The translations under genes were made by a program, and so were the position numbers. This document shows positions 46,932 to 58,148 of a stretch of DNA of 64,000 bases, piece by piece. A model generated the notes under the pieces. It made no database searches. It had not been told where the DNA came from and saw nothing but the letters and a program-made list of their open reading frames with translations. Origin of the DNA: Agrocybe praecox. Its lineage: Eukaryota > Basidiomycota > Agaricomycetes > Agaricales > Agrocybaceae. Position 1 is the first letter of the stretch. The number at the start of each line of letters is the position of its first letter. The stretch covers positions 1,860,001 to 1,924,000 of the forward strand of contig OZ024845.1 of assembly GCA_964017145.1 (NCBI GenBank). The letters are read 5' to 3'.

Positions 46932-48306
46932 ATGACCTCCAGCGACATTATCGACAAACACAGAACCCAAAATGACATTCGGAAGTCAAAGAAAAGTGAC
47001 AAACTACCGCGAATCTTGCTCAGTCCATACACTTTTCTTGAGAAGTTGCTGCATCCGCACAACGTCTCTTCGCCCAAGCGCTCGCATTTCCCAAAGTTTG
47101 GACGAAAAGCTGCTACTGAAGTAAATTCGTGAGCAATTGTTCAAATTACTTCTTCGGATCTGTGCTCAGGGCATTCCTTTCTCATACTGTAGAGCTGGCG
47201 CCGGGTGGACCGCATACTGTATACCTAGCGCCGAATCAGCGAACATGGGAATCATGCCGCACACGCCTCAACATAAGAGATACGGGTGGAGCTGGAAGCT
47301 TGGGTTGTATGAAATCCGACACTGGCATTTGTGCGTCTATGGTTCGAAGGTAAATGATCACTTAAATGAACCACGAGACTTTCCATCTTACATATATACG
47401 CACTTTCCGTCTTCAGAATGAAGCCCACCAGCTTAATCCGCGCCAGCTTGGACGTGCGGCGGCGTATGAGGCATTCCGAACATTCATCCACACTGAACCG
47501 GCGCTACAAGCTTCTGGGAACGTAGAAAAAATACAGGAAATCTTAACTGGTGTTTCTGTATCTGAAGGTGTGTATTTCTTTGGAAATGACTTTTTCTCGC
47601 AGTTATCTCATACATCCACACAGCGTTACGTTTGCTACAAAAATCCAAAAATCCAATGAACAGCCAAACACAATGCGAAGCAACAGACGCCGCTGTTCAC
47701 GCCGTTGCCTTTTTAGTCAATGTCCCAAGGGGAAAGAGGCAACATGTTCGGGCTCAGGCTTTAATCCAGACTGGCCAACACAATACAGAAGCTTTCAACA
47801 TTCTTGACATATTATACGCGGCAGACGATGAAATTTTACATAAACCGCTGTCGCTGAGTTCTGCTTCGAGCGATTCTGGGAAAGCCGTAGCCCGAGCTTC
47901 AATATCCACCTCCCAAGAATCAGAGCTCATATTGGATATATCAAGAGCTCAATCCGACACAGTCCCTCCCGAAACCACCCCCAGGCCTAACTCAGTTCCT
48001 CGATTGATCATCACCTCTTCGCCTCGTCCTGGCCATAGCTCCGAACCAATATCCGCGTATCGTAGATTTATCTTGGAGAGCGCTAGGATAAACGCAAGGA
48101 GGGTCAACTCTGCTCCCACAGCGCTCAGCGTCATCGAAATGTTCACAGGCACTAGTGAATGCACGTCTGACAGCGAGGAACGAATATCGTACGCGACATC
48201 GCGGACAGTCTCGACTGACTATGGGAACGGGATGTTCTATGTCAGGAGGGCAATCTCCATGGTTTGGTCACGAGATTCACACAGGTCTCTGACGTACACG
48301 TACTGA
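46932..48306 (+). CDS. unknown protein with a possible CipC-like (DUF3759) segment
   Basis: Four exons (46932-47128, 47193-47349, 47417-47567, 47624-48306) join in phase to 395 aa. N-terminus basic (MTSSDIIDKHRTQND…). Middle: WSWKLGLYEIRHWHLCVYGSK, then LGRAAAYEAFRTFIHTEP and KIQEILTGVSVSEALRLLQK; the AAAYEAF plus EILxG pattern resembles the helical CipC/DUF3759 family of stress-induced fungal proteins, though similarity judged by eye is modest. The C-terminal half is Ser/Thr/Pro-rich and probably disordered. If exon 1 is wrong, translation could begin at the ATG at 47245. Confidence 0.6.
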
Positions 48307-48898
48307 AGATCTAGCCAACGTCACGCATAGTTCTGGGAACTATGGGACGTATGTCCTTCACTAGGAACCTTTGCAGCACGCAGTGCTGGTATATACCCGC
48401 AGAACGGACATCTCGAAACTATACCCCTTTGACATTTATTTTTGATTATAAACACATATCCCACATTCCAAAATTCTCATACGGCGTCGTATGTTTATGT
48501 ACTCATGATCCTAATGATTAGCAATGTTCTCTTGACAGAGCAAGGACCAAAATTCGTTCCAAAATGACCTAGCCATACACAGTCCTCAGTGAGTCGCATT
48601 GTAAAAATTGAGTAGAGCAAACCGAAGCCTGGTGTTTCAAGTCGAAAGGTGATTAGCACACATCAAAAAGCTGAATGTATGGGCAAAATAAGTAATATGG
48701 TATATGCAAAAGCAAACAGATTAGTGGTGCTCGCACTGAAGCAATGGGCGCTCAAAAAGCGGGAGTACCTGCCTATGTCTCTGACGAAGCCGGAGGGCAG
48801 ATTTCAACCACGACAACTGTTTGCGAATTGATTTATATGTGTGACATAGTTACAAAATTCAACAAGACAGACTGGAGACAAGGCGCACAGGTTTGGAT
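48307..48898. other. convergent 3' spacer
   Basis: 592 bp, no supported gene. Confidence 0.4.
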
Positions 48899-50044
48899 CT
48901 ACACTGGAGTGGTGTTTGGTGCTACACACTCGCGATATCCTATCCAGCCAAAAAGCCCCCAAGATTTCCTGGAAACAGATTCCGATGCCTCCGAGGTTAA
49001 AGTAGGATTTCTAAATCCCCCGTCGTTATCGTCAATCTGACGAATATGCGATGCCTTCAAATAAACGTGGTTTTGTGCTGGGGTATCGTCCGACCTCAAA
49101 TGCACACAGAACGCCATCAAAGACATAACAACAACCACGAAGATAGCGACGAGAGATTTCGTTAGAATTGTGGGGTTTCGGAAGCATAATTTTGTAATCG
49201 ACACAAGAAAGTGAGCGACCCTGGCGAAACAAAAGCCATCATGAGCAAAGTCACTTTTTTAACCGCGATAGCAACGGTTCACCTACCCCAAGATACGGAA
49301 CAAATATGGTGCACTGTATGTTATAGCCAGAAGTTCCAAGCCAAGTTGAGAACCATTGTGCTTAAATCCATGCTTAATCTATAACATTACGGATGAGAAA
49401 TATGATATCAGGGCTTGGAATTACGTGCTACGTACCCCATCTTCGGCGGGTAATGAGTGCTTGAGCTGATGGTGTCCCAAAACGATGCTCTGCAGAGTGA
49501 CAAGGAGCGAGATAAAGGCATATCCCCGAACAGGATCGCTCGTCTGCTTATCACTCCCGAACGTAGTGAATATCAGAAGTGCCAGATCTGCACTGAGTAG
49601 GATAGTTCCCTAAGAGCAAGGTTTATACGATTTTCCCGGTCAAGAAATTGTGTCGCATACATATAAAACATGTTGCTTGCAGTCGCTGTTGAATTTACTC
49701 CTGAAAATATTCCACTGATCGCTTCTTCGAACTATATCGTTCATGTACAAGTTCTCCAACCTCCGTAGATGATAATATGGCACAAAAAAGAAAAAGGGTG
49801 AAAGTATTTTGATTAACCAGGTTCTCTTGATCTTTGTGCCATACACCGAGAAATCCTTGTCGAGGCAAGGCTTCTCCTCGTCGTGGAAGTCTAAGAATCC
49901 AGTGGCGTCAGGCATTGCAGACTTGATGCGCCCATCGAGCAAGCACGGAATGGGCGCTCCTTTGCGATCTTCGAAATCCAAAGGCTCCTTGGAGATTGAT
50001 TCAGTGCATGCTTTCTCAACGTCGTCCGCTATGTCGCCAGCCAT
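48899..50044 (-). CDS. multi-pass membrane protein of unknown function
   Basis: Exons 50044-49661, 49609-49436, 49378-49287, 49220-48899 give 323 aa with exact phases. Hydrophilic N-terminus MAGDIADDVEKACTESISK, then about four or five hydrophobic segments: ILSPFFFFVPYY, TILLSADLALLIFTTF, GYAFISLLVTLQSIVLG, LGLELLAITYSAPYLFRILG and LVAIFVVVVMSLMAFCVHL. The C-terminal 60 residues are hydrophilic. No family recognised. A minus-strand frame upstream (50392-50099) preceded by an acceptor-like sequence may belong to an additional exon or another gene. Confidence 0.65.
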
Positions 50045-50752
50045 GTTTATTTGATTCAGAAGATGATCGGAGGAGGCCGAGGAAATGAGGGCGGCGATTT
50101 ACTGGTTGGAAGAGCGATTAAAGGTCTTTATACAATGTATTATTGGACGAGCATTACATATCGTCCTCCGATCTAGGTGCATGTAAGGCCATGAATCACG
50201 GACAGAATGAATCACCGCCAGAGTGCAGAGCACACTTATGGGCATATTGTACATGGCCGAGGTTGTCATAAGACGCGATGTGCGAAAAAGAAAAATCTCG
50301 GTCCAGGAATCAGAGATGGAGCAAATTCCCCTAGAATAAAGGTGTGCGAGTCTGGTATGTAGGGCGATAGAAAAGAAAGATGGCTCGACCATTCGAAATC
50401 CACGGTGTTGGGTTATATGCCATAAAAATTGACAAACATTGCTCGATACTCATCACACAAGTACATCCGCACCTGGGAGAGAAAAATAGAATTTATATTT
50501 ATAAAGTGTCGTTTTTCGTGGGAGCTGTCACAGAGGTTGATGTTCTCTATGAGCGTCGAGTACGAGGCGATGCGCTGCGGTGGATGGACGGGGTTCATGG
50601 CAAAGAGGAATATTTGTATTCGGCTAAACGTGGTGTCACGATCTATACAAAATCTAATCTAATCGCTCTCAGCTCTGCCACATTGCCGAAATAAACACAT
50701 TGTCACGTTTGAAAAGGAGGTTGGACTCACTGCCTTACACAGGGTGCTACGT
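50045..50752. other. intergenic with possible extra exons
   Basis: On the minus strand, a sequence ttattctag near 50332 precedes a frame that is open to about 50099 and includes a hydrophobic piece (YNMPISVLCTLAVIHSV). On the plus strand 50380-50694 is open for 104 codons. Neither is convincing alone. Confidence 0.3.
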
Positions 50753-52642
50753 CTAGGAAGACGTCTCCTGCGCAGAAATGTCCCTATACCATCCCAGCAG
50801 TCCTCTCATAAATCTTACAGTATCCCCTGGTTCCCCTCGTGCGCCATCTTCGTCATTTCCATCCTCGAATCTGGACCACAAATTTCGTAAGCTAACGCCC
50901 TCCTCCGAAATTCCATCATCACCAGCAGAGTATTCCTTTGCCCAGGCTACCCAGGCCCGCCGCAGTACTTCTTTCAGGGAGTACATTTCCGGCTCCCAAT
51001 GTCTTACTCGGACGGCAGGTAGTGGAGGGGACAGCGATGAGTTCGAACTCTGCATTTGACTCTGCAGTCGATAGGCCAGCTCATGCATCCTGTCCCTATA
51101 CTCGAACTGCATGTTTTCCAGTTCGAATCTATGCCACTCTTTCGAGAGGTAGATACGCAACGATACGTCTCTTTCGTCGTTGTCTTTCCATGCGTGATCC
51201 TTGTTTAGTTCTTCCCACTTCGCGGTCAAGAGATCCCATCTCTTCTTTATCAAATCTTTCTCAAGCGTCCAGTCAACCCCGTCGTTGAGACCTGCGTGGT
51301 GACTGTTGTAATAGGCAAAGGCTGCCACAGCTGCCTTTGTCTGCGCTTCTACCAGAGGAAAAGGCGTAACACGTATGGGGAGACCAAGGAACGCGATATT
51401 CGTGGGAGATGGAAGTCGATCGTTAGCTTCGTTAGTTGGATTCGGAGTTGACAAGGACGAAAATCCGGATCCAGAAAACCCGAGGAGATGTGATGCAAGA
51501 GGGAATAGTCCAAACGAAGTGTTAAACAACTTGTTTGGCAGGGTAATTGAAAGATGATCAGAGGGATTATCATGTGGCATGAGTGGGACCAGATCATGAA
51601 TCATTCTGAATACTCTCTGTGTAGTAGAGTTGGAAGAAGACAAGTCTGGTGGCAGGCATGCATCGAAGAAAGGATAAGAAAATATGTACCCCGTAGCCAG
51701 CACACAGTAGTCAATGTCGTGTTCGACCGTCCCATCTTCAAAATGAACCGAACGCCTGGACTGGGAAGACTCGATGTGAGAGAAACTTGTAACGCGTGGT
51801 TTTGGTGCTGGATTTACAACGGATGGTGAAAGCTGTCGCAGTTCCTCTGAAGCAGGTTTAGTCTGCGGAGGCGCATCGACGGCTCGCGAAGCGGCCGATG
51901 TTGGTGAGAAAGAGTGAAGAACGCGCTTTGCTATGGGCACGAGCTCGGCAGATATGTCCGATCCACTAGGCCCGCCTCCTATGACAAGGATTGTAGCATC
52001 CTTCAGATGTTGGTGCTCTGCGGATCGCGAAGGAGTTACGCCTGGTATTTCTATGGAAGATGGATTTCTATAATTTACTGAGTGTAAAACATGTCCAGCA
52101 GAAATCCAAGAGTCGAGTCCGATAATCGATGGATATCGAGGTTCGCTAAAATGACCATTGCAGAGCATTAGAAGATCAAAATGATATCTCCCTTTCTTGG
52201 TCGTTGGGGTCTGGGGTATCGTTGTTTCTGTGTCGACTATCCAATTTCCTCCATTCCTGTCGTGACTCCAATCAGCGCAAATAACCTTCGTGTCGAAGAC
52301 TATAAATCTCCGAAGATCAAACTCGTTGGCGAACGCTTCCAGATACGTCTGTGCGATATCAGCAGGGGGATACAAAGGGGTATCTGGTGGGAAACTGAAA
52401 GAGGAAAAGGCCATGACAGGATAAGGTAAGTTGGTAGTCAAGGAGTCGTATATCGGGGACTGCGATCCTAAACCAATGCTTGCAGGAGATTTGCACCAGA
52501 CACCTCCGACATCGCTCTTGGCTTCAAGGGCAACAGGGTCATCCCATAGTCCTGATTGGTACTGAGGACTGTCGAGGACAGCTTTGAGGGCAGCGAGGCC
52601 AGCTGGACCTGCACCGATGATTCCGACCTTACGTTTGATCAT
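50753..52642 (-). CDS. flavin-containing monooxygenase
   Basis: Intronless, 629 aa. FAD- and NADPH-dependent oxygenase of the FMO class. FAD-binding Rossmann motif VGIIGAGPAGLAALKA at residues 6-21; GGVWCKS; FMO-type signature SAGHVLHSVNY (GxxxHSxxY); NADPH-binding VIGGGPSGSDIS; and the ATGY motif in VLATGYIFSYPF. The C-terminal 150 residues are hydrophilic and longer than in animal FMOs. Substrate cannot be told; fungal relatives act on xenobiotics or in side pathways of N- or S-oxidation. No biosynthetic cluster partners are present nearby. Confidence 0.92.
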   Translation of the reverse strand: MIKRKVGIIGAGPAGLAALKAVLDSPQYQSGLWDDPVALEAKSDVGGVWCKSPASIGLGSQSPIYDSLTTNLPYPVMAFSSFSFPPDTPLYPPADIAQTYLEAFANEFDLRRFIVFDTKVICADWSHDRNGGNWIVDTETTIPQTPTTKKGRYHFDLLMLCNGHFSEPRYPSIIGLDSWISAGHVLHSVNYRNPSSIEIPGVTPSRSAEHQHLKDATILVIGGGPSGSDISAELVPIAKRVLHSFSPTSAASRAVDAPPQTKPASEELRQLSPSVVNPAPKPRVTSFSHIESSQSRRSVHFEDGTVEHDIDYCVLATGYIFSYPFFDACLPPDLSSSNSTTQRVFRMIHDLVPLMPHDNPSDHLSITLPNKLFNTSFGLFPLASHLLGFSGSGFSSLSTPNPTNEANDRLPSPTNIAFLGLPIRVTPFPLVEAQTKAAVAAFAYYNSHHAGLNDGVDWTLEKDLIKKRWDLLTAKWEELNKDHAWKDNDERDVSLRIYLSKEWHRFELENMQFEYRDRMHELAYRLQSQMQSSNSSLSPPLPAVRVRHWEPEMYSLKEVLRRAWVAWAKEYSAGDDGISEEGVSLRNLWSRFEDGNDEDGARGEPGDTVRFMRGLLGWYRDISAQETSS

Positions 52643-54039
52643 CGTTCGCAGCCGCTATCGAGATATCTTATTTTGGCTTGTATACGCGTTATTTGCATCT
52701 GCATGGCACCCGTGACTTTACTTGCCCTTTTATTTCCCTTCCGATATTCACGCTTCAAAATTATACAGAGTCACCACAGGGGCATCATAGTCGCAGAGAT
52801 AACTGGACTAGTGCGTAGTATATGTCAAATGTTACCAGTATCCTTCCTTGAGAAACAAGATTATCATTGTTGTCCGATATCCGAACGTTGAACCCCAAAA
52901 GGTTATGGTGTATGCGTGTCAACTCGTCTTCGAGAGATTGATAAATTATGCTTGCATCTTTCATAGTAGCTCATAATACTGGAGCTGTGAGTCCGCTCGA
53001 GAACATCCCTTTGGAAAACCTTCTGAATATGTTTTGAAATTATGGACACTAGTGACTAGCGACATCAAAGGGGCAAAGATTATCTCTCCCTCGCCTGCAA
53101 CGGTCAAACAACCTTCACCTCAGCAACACGCGCTCACGCACAGACTAGTAAATTATAGCATTAGCAACATCACTGTTTTAACTTCGATGGCTGATCAAGT
53201 TTTCTTTTTACATTACGGTGGACCACATTTTATGACACTGACTTTGCAATAGAACAACCCTTTATACTTCATTTTCTACACGGCTTGACGTAGAGGAGAT
53301 GGATTCAGTAAAAGGTGATAAATCGTCACTCAGCTAATTGGTTGACGCCACCAAGACGCCACACTTGGGACAGCGGATAATATAAATATCACGGCAAATC
53401 TATTAATAGACAGAGCCTCTCACTACAGTTCGCTTCAAACCCATGTTTGTCATGTTTAATTGAAGTGTTCCGTGTTTCTTAGAGTTTACACATAGCACTT
53501 AAGCTCTCAGCTTTTCAACGTGGGGTAGCATAATCCACATGATTAATCAATTAATCACCGCCCACACTGCCAACGCGATGGCCAGGATCCCGTATTATTT
53601 TTCGATTCTAACCCAGCTCTGTCCAGTAATGAGGGAATTGATCGCAAATAATGATTTGATGCCATTCTAATCAACTCTTTCCGCTGAATTGAAGACATAT
53701 TTAATTAGTCAAAAGGGCTTATGCTAGCGCAATTGGCTTTGAACAATACAGTTCCCCAATCCTCGGGCAGTCCATTTTTATGTGCGCAATACATTTATAT
53801 CAATCTTTGTTTACTTCTCTGTCGAGGTTAACGTTAAAGTATTATGGCACGACCACAGACATTACAGCACTGGTGAAATTTGCTTTTGGTGTGTGGGACC
53901 TAGTATACCGTCAAAGTGCGGCGAACAGTTTCATGGGACTACGGAAGATTATAAAGACTGCTCGTCGAACTTGGTTGTTAATCCAGTGCCCACTTACCAG
54001 TGAAATCACTACTTCCTCTCTTTTACACAAGCAACTACC
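52643..54039. promoter_or_regulatory. divergent intergenic region, FMO and secreted-protein promoters
   Basis: 1.4 kb, AT-rich, no supported gene. Contains the secreted-protein TATA box at 53950. Confidence 0.4.
53950..53956 (+). promoter_or_regulatory. TATA box of the 117-aa secreted protein gene
   Basis: TATAAAG, about 84 bp upstream of the start codon at 54040. Confidence 0.55.
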
Positions 54040-54520
54040 ATGTTTTCCTTCAAGTCCCTCACTATCTTTTCTGCTCTTGCAGCTTATCTTGTCGCCTCGA
54101 CTTCGGCTACAGTTATCGAGCGTCGACAGACCGCGTGCCTTTTCGGTTGTCCCCCTGCCTTGGGGGATCCCCATAATCTACTTGGGCCCGAATATCTGAT
54201 CATCGATCCGGCGAGCGGTACCGATATCACCAGTCAACCCCTCGTTTGCCAGTACGTGATGATTATCCTTGTCTATTTCTTAATAAATACGTTCTCATTC
54301 TCATTCTCAGCTACATTCGAAACCCATTGATTGAAAATATCCCATCTAACGCTACCTGTACCTATGATGCGGTGAGTTTTTTAACAAAAGTAGAACCACT
54401 CACACTAACCATAGTAATTTTATTTCACGTTCAATGCAGACTGGGAACATTATAGCTGGTGTCAATTCAAGTGACCTTTGTCCTCCTGAAGCACTGCCTT
54501 GCACTATAACGGGCGTTTAA
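54040..54520 (+). CDS. small secreted cysteine-containing protein with a dibasic processing site
   Basis: Exons 54040-54251, 54311-54371, 54440-54520 give 117 aa in phase. Signal peptide MFSFKSLTIFSALAAYLVAS, then VIERR, a likely Kex2-type dibasic cleavage site, followed by the mature part with six cysteines (ACLFGC, LVC, TCTYD, DLC, LPC) and NAT and NSS sequons. No family recognised. The 3' flank of this gene, from 54546 on, is the left end of a 2.8-kb tandem duplication; a GTGAGT at 54545 looks like the donor of a 3'-UTR intron. Confidence 0.8.
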
Positions 54521-55334
54521 GTCGGGGTACATCCCACCAACTGGGTGAGTACGATATCCCTATCATTATGTGTCAGCGCTTAGGTTTACTTATATTGGTG
54601 GTTTCAACAGTCTTCATGGCCGAGTCAGCCCCCATATATGAGCTCGTGAGATTGGCGCCCGAGGCATACTAGTTGTAGTTCGGACGATGTAGCACTGTAT
54701 TAGTACGATTGGAGGGGACTTTAAACGAACATTCACTTACATATATACATACATACACATATACCTTATAAATGTGATTACTTACATGATTCACTATTCG
54801 TGCAACTTATGTCCGATAGCTTTGAAGGCGGTACATATAGTATCGCGAAAACCAACGCCACACTTGGCGCTATAGCAAGAGAGCTATTAATAGACACGCA
54901 GAGTAATTTGTATTTCGGTCAGTGTACGTCAATCTTTTACTTGCGTAACCCGATTTTATGCATTTTTATAGATATTCGACATATATTAATGAAGCGTTGT
55001 AAGGGTTGCGCGGCTTCCATGGCCTTTCCTTTTTAGTATCGACATGAGGGTCATAAACTTGAAGCGAGTAGGATGGAGTCAAGCACGCCAGTATAGCTCT
55101 AAGCTATCTACGAGAGCCACATGTACGTTACCACAATCGTTTATTCGTAAATATAGAGAAATAATGTCCAATGTCCGTGAATAACTGAATCTCGTCATTC
55201 AAGTCGCAACTTCGCCTTGATGAATGTGATGCGGGAGGAAGAACGTACACGTAAAAAAATAACGAAATAGAACAAAGGAGAAGGAGAAAGAAAGAAAGAA
55301 AAAAGCTGCATATCGGCATGACATCCTTCTCCAA
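54521..55334. other. noncoding part of unit A, left side
   Basis: 3' flank of both the secreted-protein gene (+) and GPI gene 1 (-), matched by 57359-58148 in unit B with small differences. No ORF of note. Confidence 0.5.
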
Positions 55335-56193
55335 CTAGAGTGCTACGGAGGCAACACCTGCGAGGGAAGAGAGTAGGACTGCAACCACGCTGAATCGGGC
55401 GGAGATGACACCTCCAGATCCAGGACCCTTGTTGGAGTTGTCGCCGGTGCTTCCCAGGCTGGTACCGTTACCGCTGCCAGTGCTGTTACCAGCAGTGCTT
55501 CCCGAGGTTGAGTTTACACTCGTCCCGTTGCTGGGAATGCAAAGAGGGATGCCGCTCGGGAGAGCAGTCGCGTACACCGTGGAGACCTGGTTAGCAGACG
55601 TGACCACCGTGCCGGTGATGGTCGACGTGAAGTTGAAGAAATCGCTGGTAGTGGAGCTTCCATTGAAGAAAGTGAAGCTCGCACTTTCCGATGAAGATAT
55701 TCTGGTGAAATTCTGGGCGGCAGTGGCTGTACTAGTGAAGTTGTGCGAGGGTCTAGTAGCTTCTGTGCTGGAGGTAAACACTTGTGGTGCTCTCCTTCCA
55801 CGGAACCCTACGGCTGTGGTCCCGTTTGAAAATGTGGCAGAAGTAAATGCGGGAGCGGAGAAATTCGACACAGTGGTCGCGGTTGAGTTGGAAGGTGAGG
55901 CAGTGATGAGCACAACGCAGGCGGCTACAGTTGAAGAGGGCCCGGGGAAGTAATAGGTGTCGTTGCTGCCGCCGTTGCTCGTTGCTGTCGCAGAAGGGAA
56001 GACAGTGCTGACATTGAATGCCTCCGATGTAGTTGCGTTCGAGGACGATGCAAAAGAGGACGACCAGTTACTTAGTAGAATAAACAGATTAGTATATGCA
56101 TAAAGTAAATCAGTGATTAGATTAAACTTACTTGGCGAAGGCTCCAGACACGAAAAGAAGAACAGACGAGGACAAAACAATCATGGACTTCAT
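55335..56193 (-). CDS. GPI-anchored Ser/Thr-rich surface protein (copy 1)
   Basis: Exons 56193-56132 and 56070-55335 (61-nt intron splitting the signal-peptide end) give 265 aa. Signal peptide MKSMIVLSSSVLLFVSGAFA; mature chain of Ser, Thr, Asn and Phe repeats with many N-glycosylation sequons (NATT, NDT, NST, NFTS); two central cysteines (AACVV, PLCIP); Gly/Ser-rich end (SGSGNGTSLGSTGDNSNKG) followed by the hydrophobic C-terminus FSVVAVLLSSLAGVASVAL, which fits a GPI-attachment signal. Probably a cell-wall or surface mannoprotein. TATA box about 90 bp upstream. Duplicated at 58149-59010. Confidence 0.85.
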
Positions 56194-57358
56194 ATTGACG
56201 GTAATAAAGCTAATAGCAGACCTGGTGGAACTCGGAAAAAAGGGGGAAAGGTATGTGTTAAAACCGATTTATGCGAAGACTCTTTATACATGAAAGAAAG
56301 GGAATGTGGATATCTGGATATGTTTAAAACGGCGAAGAGGTCATAGATGACCTTCAACTGCGGACTGAAAAGACCGCACGGTGGAAAGTCTTAGTTCTAC
56401 TATTGATGTAACATAGCAAAGCCGTGTTTGCGTTTCACGCGGATTTTCTGCCAAGAAGTCGGACTTTAACCCTTGTCACAGAAATGTATGTGCTTTTCTG
56501 GATCGATCTTCGCAACGATGCCCAAGGACCATGGTGCTTAATGGCACAGATATAATATTGGAAGATTTTTTGTTCAAGAGGATATAGTGGTTAGGTGGTG
56601 CTACTTCTGCTGGGCGTCGAGCCACCTGGGAACCTTGAAGTGTTTAACAAATTTAGGGAATTAACATCTGCACAGGAGATTCTAAGAACATCCATTAGTC
56701 ATTTATGTCACTGTGAGTTAAAGAAGTACCTGGCACATTGGCTTTTAATAGAATGCGTAGTCCGTCAGAATACGGAAAATTGAGAGCGTTTGCCGGCCAT
56801 TCCAGGCCGCTATCTGGACAAGAAGAATAACAAGGGCGATTGAAAGGTGGAGTTATCACCGTGACGAAGCCGTAAGCGCACCCAAGCTTATCATAGAATC
56901 CATCGAGAGATCGATAGATGTTTTTGTCATCGATTCCCCCGGAATTCCTCGCACGAGCGCAGCCTCTGGTTTCTATTACGCCAAGAACATTTATGGACAA
57001 CAACACAAGGGTTTGGCCAGTGAACAAGGATCGACAGTTGTAGAAAATTGAGTGCCGGTCTAAGAGTCGCCACCACGTTGGCAATGGTTGCCGCAGATAC
57101 GCTTTTAAAACAGGGGGAAAGAGTGTCGTAAGCCTCGAATGACACAGCATAGGCGCTTGACCGTCGATTTTGGGATGTGACTAGGATGTGACTACATCTG
57201 TCGTTCATTTATCATTCACTACTTAGCGCTCATTACCCGGCGTCATCCCTATAGGCATGTTTCTGGAAAGCTTTGAAAATGTTTTCCGGTGCGGGAAATT
57301 ATTTGTTAATAAGTAAAAATAATTTCCTGTTCAGCCATGGATACGCACGTGGCATGGA
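56194..57358. other. upstream part of unit A with a decayed-gene-like frame
   Basis: Contains the TATA box of GPI gene 1 at 56282-56288. Further up, a minus-strand ATG at 57208 opens a frame (MNDRCSHILVTSQNRRSS…) that has a counterpart starting at 60109 in unit B; the two stay alike for about 50 codons and then shift frame relative to each other. Confidence 0.4.
56282..56288 (-). promoter_or_regulatory. TATA box of GPI gene 1
   Basis: TATAAAG on the minus strand, about 90 bp upstream of the ATG; kept in unit B at 59101-59107. Confidence 0.6.
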
Positions 57359-58148
57359 TGAGTACGATATCCTTATCATTATGTGTCAGCGCTTAGGTTT
57401 ATCTATATTGGTGGTCTCGACAGTCTTCATAGCCAAATCAGCCCCCATATCAGAGCTCGTGAGATTGGCGCCCGAGGCATACTAGTTGTAGTTCGGACGA
57501 TGTAACACTGTGCAGTGATCCATCAGTACGATTGAGGGGGACTTTAAACGAACATTCACTTACATATATGCATGCACACACATATACCTTATAAATGTGA
57601 TTATTTACATGATCCACTATTCGTGCAACTTATGTCCGATAGCTTTGAAGGCGGTACATATAGTATCGCGAAGACTAACGTCACACTTGCGCTATAGAAA
57701 GAGGGCTATCAATAGACAGTGAACACAGAGTACTTTGTATTTCGGTCAGTGTACGTCAATCTTTTACTTGCGTAACCCGATTTTATGCATTTTTATAGAT
57801 ATTCGACATATATTAATGAAGCGTTGTAAGGGTTGCGCGGCTTCCATGGCCTTTCTTTTTGGTATCGACATGAGGGCTATAAAGTGAGTAGGATGGGGTC
57901 AAGCACGCCAGTATAGCTCTAAGCTATCTACGAGAGCCACATGTACGCTACCACAGTCGTTTATTCGTAAATATGAAAGAAGAATGCCCAATGTCCCTGA
58001 ATAACCGAATCTCGTCATTCAAGTCGCAACTTCGCTTCGATGAGTAATTCGGGAGGAAGAACATAAACGTGAAAAAATAGCGAAATGGAACAGAGAAGGA
58101 GAAAAAAGAAAGAAAAAGGCTGCATATCTGCATGACATCCTTCTCCAA

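Larger units (their letters stand above)
54546..57351. repeat. tandem duplication, unit A
   Basis: 2806-bp unit, directly repeated at 57359-60252 with 7 bp between. Contains the 3' flank of the small secreted-protein gene, GPI-protein gene 1 with its TATA box, and about 1.1 kb upstream of it. Boundaries read by alignment: left TGAGTACGATATCC, right GGATACGCACGTG. Confidence 0.9.
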
